NCBI GenBank assembly: GCA_965603095.1
Contig: CBFDBQ010000042.1
Location: forward strand, 1 to 19,936
Reading direction: 5' to 3'
From: DAOVVL01 sp965603095
GTDB lineage: Bacteria; Pseudomonadota; Alphaproteobacteria; Rhodospirillales; Magnetovibrionaceae
Length of the DNA: 19,936 nucleotides
This document shows, piece after piece, positions 16,246 through 19,936 of this stretch. A model generated the notes under the pieces. It was not told the DNA's origin and did not search any database. It saw only the letters and a program-made list of their open reading frames with translations. The position numbers and the translations under genes are program-made. How positions within the stretch are numbered: the first letter of the stretch is position 1; every line of letters starts with the position of its first letter.

Positions 16246-17535
16246 TTATTTTATAAGTTTAGCTAACTCACGTCTAGCACCATCAAATTGACGAAGCTTT
16301 ACTGCGCCAGTGGCCAGCGTTTTTTCAAAGTATTCTTTGGCTTTAGTCGTATTTCCTTGCAGAAGAGCATATTCGCCAAGAAAGAAATATCCTGCCCCCC
16401 GGCGTTGCTGCAAGCCTGATACGCCCTCAGATTCCACTGATTGCAAAACCTCAGCTTCGCTTAACCTGCCTGCATAAAATTTAATAACAGGGCCCGGCCA
16501 TACGGAAAGGTCGTCTCCACGGCTATCAATAGCTATTCTGCCAGCGGCATCCATGCCAGCATTGCTGCGGGCGATAAACAGCCAAATATGGGTGTATATT
16601 TTTAAATCACCATCTGCAATGGATATGGTTGCGTTAAAATCACGCACTGCAGCAGAGGCGTTACCAGAGAATAACTCAAGATACGCACGGCTAAATAACG
16701 CCCCGGTATGATCAGGCTTTGATTTTATTGCACGGGTGTAGCTTACGATTGCATCAGCGTCTTGTTCATTTTTTTCCTGCGCCCAACCAAGCGCAAACCA
16801 ACCATCGCTAAAACCTGGTTCCATTTCTACTGCATTTGAAAAGTCTGCTATGGCTTGATTATAAAGGCCGCGATCTATGCTTGACCATCCGCGATCAAGA
16901 TAATCTGATGCTTGACTAAGTTTGGGCAAGCTTGCTGTTGGTTTTTTTCTAACTGGTGCGTTTGATGTTTTGGTTTCTGTTTTGGGTTTTGGTGCAGTAG
17001 CAATTGTTGAACCGGGGACTTTTTTAGGCGCCGGTGCTTTTGATACATCGCTAACCGGTTGTGATGCAGGTGGCGAAGCTTCGGTTGCAGATAGTTGTGG
17101 TTTGGGAATTTCTGCATCAATAGGGGATGCCGCAATTATAGGAGCGGATGTTTTTGGTTTTTCAACCTTTATTGATTTTTCGATAACTGGTTTTGCAGGC
17201 TCCTTCTCTGGTTCCGGTGAAATTACTGCAACCGCTTCAGGTTTTTCTTCAATTTTTGCTTCTGGTTTTGGCTCTGCAATTTGTTCAAGGGCGGGCGGGG
17301 TCATGGCCACATCTGTTTGCATTGGTGTAGAACTAGGTTCATCACCACCTGAAAGTAAAACGATTACCAAAACCACAGTAACTAAGGCAAATCCACCCGC
17401 TGTAATTTTTAAACCAATTTTATTAGTAACACCTTCATCTGATTCGGTTTCATTATTGGCAGAAGCAATTGTTGGCACTTCACCACGTTTTCTTTCCTGA
17501 TCAGATTTTTTTAGAGCATCAAGAATATAAGACAT
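16246..17535 (-). CDS. GspB-like inner-membrane protein with TPR C-terminal domain
   Basis: A 429-residue bitopic membrane protein. The first 22 residues (MSYILDALKKSDQERKRGEV) match the conserved cytoplasmic N-terminus of GspB/ExeB proteins, partners of the GspA/ExeA ATPase. One membrane span follows at about 42-62, then a Pro/Lys/Glu-rich linker (about 63-205) suited to crossing the periplasm. Residues about 208-305 hold TPR-like helix pairs (YNQAIADFSNAVEMEPG; ALGWAQEKNEQDADAIVSY), and about 306-429 resemble the C-terminal half of NlpI-like TPR proteins (WLFIARSNAG; YFFLGEYALLQGNTTKAKEYF). A TPR tail takes the place of the short periplasmic domain usual in GspB. A GGAGGAG ribosome site lies inside the end of the preceding gspA-like gene, with only 8 bases between genes. 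Confidence 0.8.
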   Translation of the reverse strand: MSYILDALKKSDQERKRGEVPTIASANNETESDEGVTNKIGLKITAGGFALVTVVLVIVLLSGGDEPSSTPMQTDVAMTPPALEQIAEPKPEAKIEEKPEAVAVISPEPEKEPAKPVIEKSIKVEKPKTSAPIIAASPIDAEIPKPQLSATEASPPASQPVSDVSKAPAPKKVPGSTIATAPKPKTETKTSNAPVRKKPTASLPKLSQASDYLDRGWSSIDRGLYNQAIADFSNAVEMEPGFSDGWFALGWAQEKNEQDADAIVSYTRAIKSKPDHTGALFSRAYLELFSGNASAAVRDFNATISIADGDLKIYTHIWLFIARSNAGMDAAGRIAIDSRGDDLSVWPGPVIKFYAGRLSEAEVLQSVESEGVSGLQQRRGAGYFFLGEYALLQGNTTKAKEYFEKTLATGAVKLRQFDGARRELAKLIK

Positions 17536-17543
17536 AGCTGTAA

Positions 17544-19349
17544 TTACTCCTCCCAGACAATGCTGGGGCCGTTAACAGAACCTACTGAACCAGTTATTTT
17601 TAATAATGTTTCCGATCCAATTATGCCATCGGGAGTAAGGCCAAAATCTCGCTGGAATGACATTACCTTGGACTGCATGGTGGTTCCGAAAAACTGACTT
17701 CCCCTTCCTTCACTATCAAGGGGCGCATCTCCATACCCAGATATGGCTAGTAATTGACGAGCCTTTACAACATCATCGCCCTGAATCCCAACGGAAAGTG
17801 GGCGAATATAATATTCAGGTTGTTTCCACAAAACCAGATAATCACCTTTCCAGCGTAGGGCTAACGCATTTGGCAACATTGTTATCTGGCGTTCGTCAAA
17901 TTCAATGGTCAGGTTGCTACCGCCTGCTTCTTTATTTTTTATTTGGGTGATAACTCCGTAAAGGCTTTCTCCATTAGGCATTGAAAATGAAACAAGGGCA
18001 GGGCGGTTTATCGCCCTTAGACCCTTGATATCGGCTGTGCCTTGCATGCAAGAAAGACCAGCATCTTGCGCTTTATCACACGGGGTCACACCCGTAGACT
18101 TTAAATAATCTTTCTCCCATAGATTAAATAGCTTAACGAACGCAATTTCCAATGTTCCAGATTTTGTTAATTCATTTAATAAACTTGTTTTTCCGACATC
18201 TTCATCCGGAGTATTAAGATTATTTTCAGATGGCACTGGTGTTTTGTTTTCTGCGATTGGAGCAATAGGTTCTTCAATTTTTATTTCGTTTTTGATAATT
18301 TGTTTGGGCGGAGTTAATATTTCAGTAATAACTTTTTCAGGTTTGATAACTTGCGGTTTAATTGAAACAGCGGAGAAATTCATTTCTGCAAACATGGAAT
18401 ATGTAACTTTTCTTATTTTTTCTTTGAATCCATAACCCATAGGGTCAATGGCAACGAATACAGAAAATAAGGCTATTAACATTACGGCCGCACCTGACAT
18501 CCACACACTTGATGCCCCCGGTGTTGGCCCGCGACCCAGAACTTCGCCCGCCGCCATAGAAGCAATTTTTCTTGAAACCTTTTTGCTTCCATTAGCATAC
18601 GCCCCCAGCATTGCACGATCACAAATACTATTAATAAGCCGCGGTATTCCTCCCGCATTTTTTTGAATAATTTTTATCGCACCAACGCTAAATACAGTAT
18701 CGTTCATTCCGGCCACATGTAGGCGGTGATCAATGTATTTTTTGCAATCGGCAAGCCCCAACACCCCAAGATGATATCTGGCAGTAATGCGTTGCGCGGT
18801 TTGACGAAAATGTGGCTGGGCAAGAATGGTATTAAGTTCGGGCTGACCAACCAATATTATCTGGAGAAGCTTTTTTTCAGATGTTTCAAGGTTTGTAAGC
18901 AGACGAACCAGTTCGATGGATTCCTCTGGTAATGCCTGTGCCTCATCAATTAGCAATACCGGATTGCGGCCACGGGAATGGGCATCTAATAAGTGACGAT
19001 TAACAAGATCAAAAAAACCTTTAAGATTGTCGGTCTCTTCGGGGTAGACAATATGCATTTCATCGCAAATTGCTGACATCAATTCTAACTCACCAAGCTT
19101 GGGGTTTAGTATTAATGCCAGATCGACCCGTTCAGGTAACTGTTCCGTTAGGGCGCGGCAAACGGTTGTTTTTCCGGTCCCTACCTCGCCCGTAAGTAGA
19201 ACAAACCCTCCGCCTTCGCCAACGCCAAACAATAGATGTGCCAATGCCTCTTGGTGGCGTGGCCCCATATATAGATAGTGGGGGTCGGGTATAATGGAAA
19301 ACGGATTTTCCCGTATTCCAAAATAGTCCTGATATAGAGATTTTGTCAT
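17544..19349 (-). CDS. GspA/ExeA-like AAA ATPase with peptidoglycan-binding domain
   Basis: A 601-residue membrane ATPase of the ExeA/GspA family, which with GspB helps assemble secretins or other envelope complexes through the peptidoglycan. In order: the typical start LYQDYFGIRENPFSIIPDP; Walker A GEVGTGKTT (54-62); Walker B VLLIDEAQ (131-138); AAA region to about 270; a membrane span at about 283-301; a charged/Pro-rich linker (330-385); a periplasmic C39-like region (about 400-510); and a peptidoglycan-binding fold (about 515-586, FQRDFGLTPDGIIG). I start at 19349, not 19430: the extra 27 residues are hydrophobic and unlike the family, although no good ribosome site precedes 19349. It is followed by the GspB-like gene. 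No secretin, pilin or other secretion gene is present here, so the machine it serves is unknown. Confidence 0.85.
   Translation of the reverse strand: MTKSLYQDYFGIRENPFSIIPDPHYLYMGPRHQEALAHLLFGVGEGGGFVLLTGEVGTGKTTVCRALTEQLPERVDLALILNPKLGELELMSAICDEMHIVYPEETDNLKGFFDLVNRHLLDAHSRGRNPVLLIDEAQALPEESIELVRLLTNLETSEKKLLQIILVGQPELNTILAQPHFRQTAQRITARYHLGVLGLADCKKYIDHRLHVAGMNDTVFSVGAIKIIQKNAGGIPRLINSICDRAMLGAYANGSKKVSRKIASMAAGEVLGRGPTPGASSVWMSGAAVMLIALFSVFVAIDPMGYGFKEKIRKVTYSMFAEMNFSAVSIKPQVIKPEKVITEILTPPKQIIKNEIKIEEPIAPIAENKTPVPSENNLNTPDEDVGKTSLLNELTKSGTLEIAFVKLFNLWEKDYLKSTGVTPCDKAQDAGLSCMQGTADIKGLRAINRPALVSFSMPNGESLYGVITQIKNKEAGGSNLTIEFDERQITMLPNALALRWKGDYLVLWKQPEYYIRPLSVGIQGDDVVKARQLLAISGYGDAPLDSEGRGSQFFGTTMQSKVMSFQRDFGLTPDGIIGSETLLKITGSVGSVNGPSIVWEE
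17547..17554 (-). promoter_or_regulatory. Ribosome binding site of the GspB-like gene
   Basis: GGGAGGAG on the minus strand, inside the last codons of the gspA-like gene and 11 bases before the ATG at 17535. It indicates that the two genes are translated from one message. Confidence 0.55.
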
Positions 19350-19517
19350 AAGCGTAGTTATATATGAAAAAATTACAGTATGACAGCATGTTAGCAGGAT
19401 AAATTTGTAAAAAAATGGTGTAAATACCACTAAAAAACATGGGTTACGGGGCTATAATATTTTTTATGAGCGCCCTGATAACCATGATGTGAATTAATCT
19501 TATTTTTGAGGCTGTGA

Positions 19518-19616
19518 ATGGCAAAAAAGCTTTTATATGTATAAGATAGACCAACCAATAAATTCTAACTAACTGATATCTTTCAACTGGCGGAAAAAAT
19601 TTGTAATATTAAATAA
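19518..19616 (+). pseudogene. Possible response-regulator remnant (or 8-codon leader ORF)
   Basis: In the 311-base spacer between the gspA-like gene and the response regulator, an ATG with a good ribosome site (GAGG 7 bases upstream) begins MAKKLLYV then TAA. Reading through the stop gives V*DRPTNKF*LTDIF, which closely follows the start of a receiver domain (MAKKLLYVEDNPTNxFLL) with two point stops. The frame ends at TAA 19614-19616 with no recognisable continuation. I favour a decayed duplicate of a response-regulator gene. A short translated leader peptide is the alternative. The rest of the spacer is AT-rich with no clear feature. Confidence 0.4.
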
Positions 19617-19660
19617 ATAGCGCAAATCAAACCCCTAAAATTGCCTCTTGGAACTAAAAT

Positions 19661-19936
19661 ATGACCAACCTATCTAATGAAATTATTTCCTCACGCATTT
19701 TGATAGTTGATGACAACCTAACTAATGTTGTGCTGTTGAAAAAACTTCTTGAAGGTTCCGGCTTTACAGACATTTTAGGAATTACTGATTCCCGTGAAGT
19801 AAAAGCACTTTACGAAGAAAGCCCATTTGATCTTATTCTGCTTGATATCCGAATGCCGCACATGGATGGCTTTGATGTAATGGAACAGCTGGGCAAAATA
19901 GCATCGCCACTTCCTCCTAACATCATGGTTTTGACC
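19661..19936 (+). CDS. Response regulator, receiver domain, 3'-partial
   Basis: The first 92 residues of a two-component response regulator, cut by the window end. The receiver features are complete so far: acidic pair D17-D18 in ILIVDDN, phospho-acceptor D62 in DLILLDIRMPHMDG, and T92 in IMVLT at the conserved switch position. The DDNxTNVxLLKKLL start is common in receivers attached to HD-GYP, GGDEF or histidine-kinase output domains, as well as stand-alone regulators, so the output cannot be told. TTGGA lies about 9 bases before the ATG. It is divergent from the gspA-like gene. Confidence 0.88.
   Translation, partial: MTNLSNEIISSRILIVDDNLTNVVLLKKLLEGSGFTDILGITDSREVKALYEESPFDLILLDIRMPHMDGFDVMEQLGKIASPLPPNIMVLT

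Noticed and set aside
16922..17500. 192-codon plus-strand frame opposite the GspB-like linker
   Set aside because: It is the antisense of a Pro/Lys/Glu-rich linker, which yields Gly/Phe/Ser-rich chance protein.
19350..19430. Longer gspA-like start at 19430 with a hydrophobic N-terminus
   Set aside because: ExeA/GspA proteins begin just before the xxYFGxxExPF motif; the extra 27 residues lie in an AT-rich spacer and look like chance coding.
19453..19458. TATAAT as a -10 box of the response-regulator promoter
   Set aside because: No acceptable -35 hexamer at 16-18 bases upstream in an AT-rich stretch where TATAAT is expected by chance.

Overview
The window looks like chromosomal DNA of a Gram-negative proteobacterium of moderate, somewhat AT-leaning composition. 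An alphaproteobacterium is my best guess but is not proven. Pointers are the membrane-anchored FadE-type acyl-CoA dehydrogenase, the GspA/GspB-type pair, the class I fructose-1,6-bisphosphatase and the type I-secreted repeat protein. I see no tRNA, rRNA, CRISPR array or insertion sequence.

Layout. (1) 2-2893, plus: the 3' part of a large RTX/cadherin-like surface protein, open at the window edge. (2) 2894-3244: a decayed diguanylate cyclase (GGDEF) fragment that has lost its catalytic Asp-Glu and is frameshifted. (3) 3245-3664, plus: a small GNAT acetyltransferase. (4) 3676-13665, minus: a compact five-gene fatty-acid operon. In transcription order it encodes an acyltransferase-alpha/beta-hydrolase fusion, FadD, FadA, a FadN-type hydroxyacyl-CoA dehydrogenase/enoyl-CoA hydratase, and FadE. 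Junctions include ATGA and TAATG overlaps, so translation is probably coupled. (5) 13666-13849: a divergent intergenic region with nested inverted repeats. (6) 13850-15097, plus: a 415-residue protein I do not recognise. It ends back-to-back with (7) 15098-16102, minus: fructose-1,6-bisphosphatase, preceded by a GC-rich imperfect palindrome. (8) 16246-19349, minus: a GspA/ExeA-like ATPase followed by a GspB-like membrane protein whose C-terminus is a TPR domain. (9) 19350-19660: a divergent spacer holding what looks like a dead response-regulator start. (10) 19661-19936, plus: an intact response-regulator receiver domain cut by the window end.

How the genes fit together. FadD activates fatty acids to acyl-CoA, FadE makes the 2-enoyl-CoA, the FadN-type enzyme hydrates and oxidises it, and FadA releases acetyl-CoA. 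One operon therefore covers the whole beta-oxidation spiral. The leading fusion protein may feed it fatty acids by deacylation or compete for acyl groups by acylating lipid. Fructose-1,6-bisphosphatase is a gluconeogenic step that would be needed when growing on fatty acids, but it is a separate transcription unit. The GspA/GspB-like pair probably acts at the inner membrane and peptidoglycan in building an envelope machine, but no secretin or pilus gene is visible here.

The least expected items are the acyltransferase-hydrolase fusion with an HX4E motif, the TPR-tailed GspB, the unrecognised 415-residue protein with a repeated LGSWP motif, and two apparent remnants of signalling genes (GGDEF and receiver).
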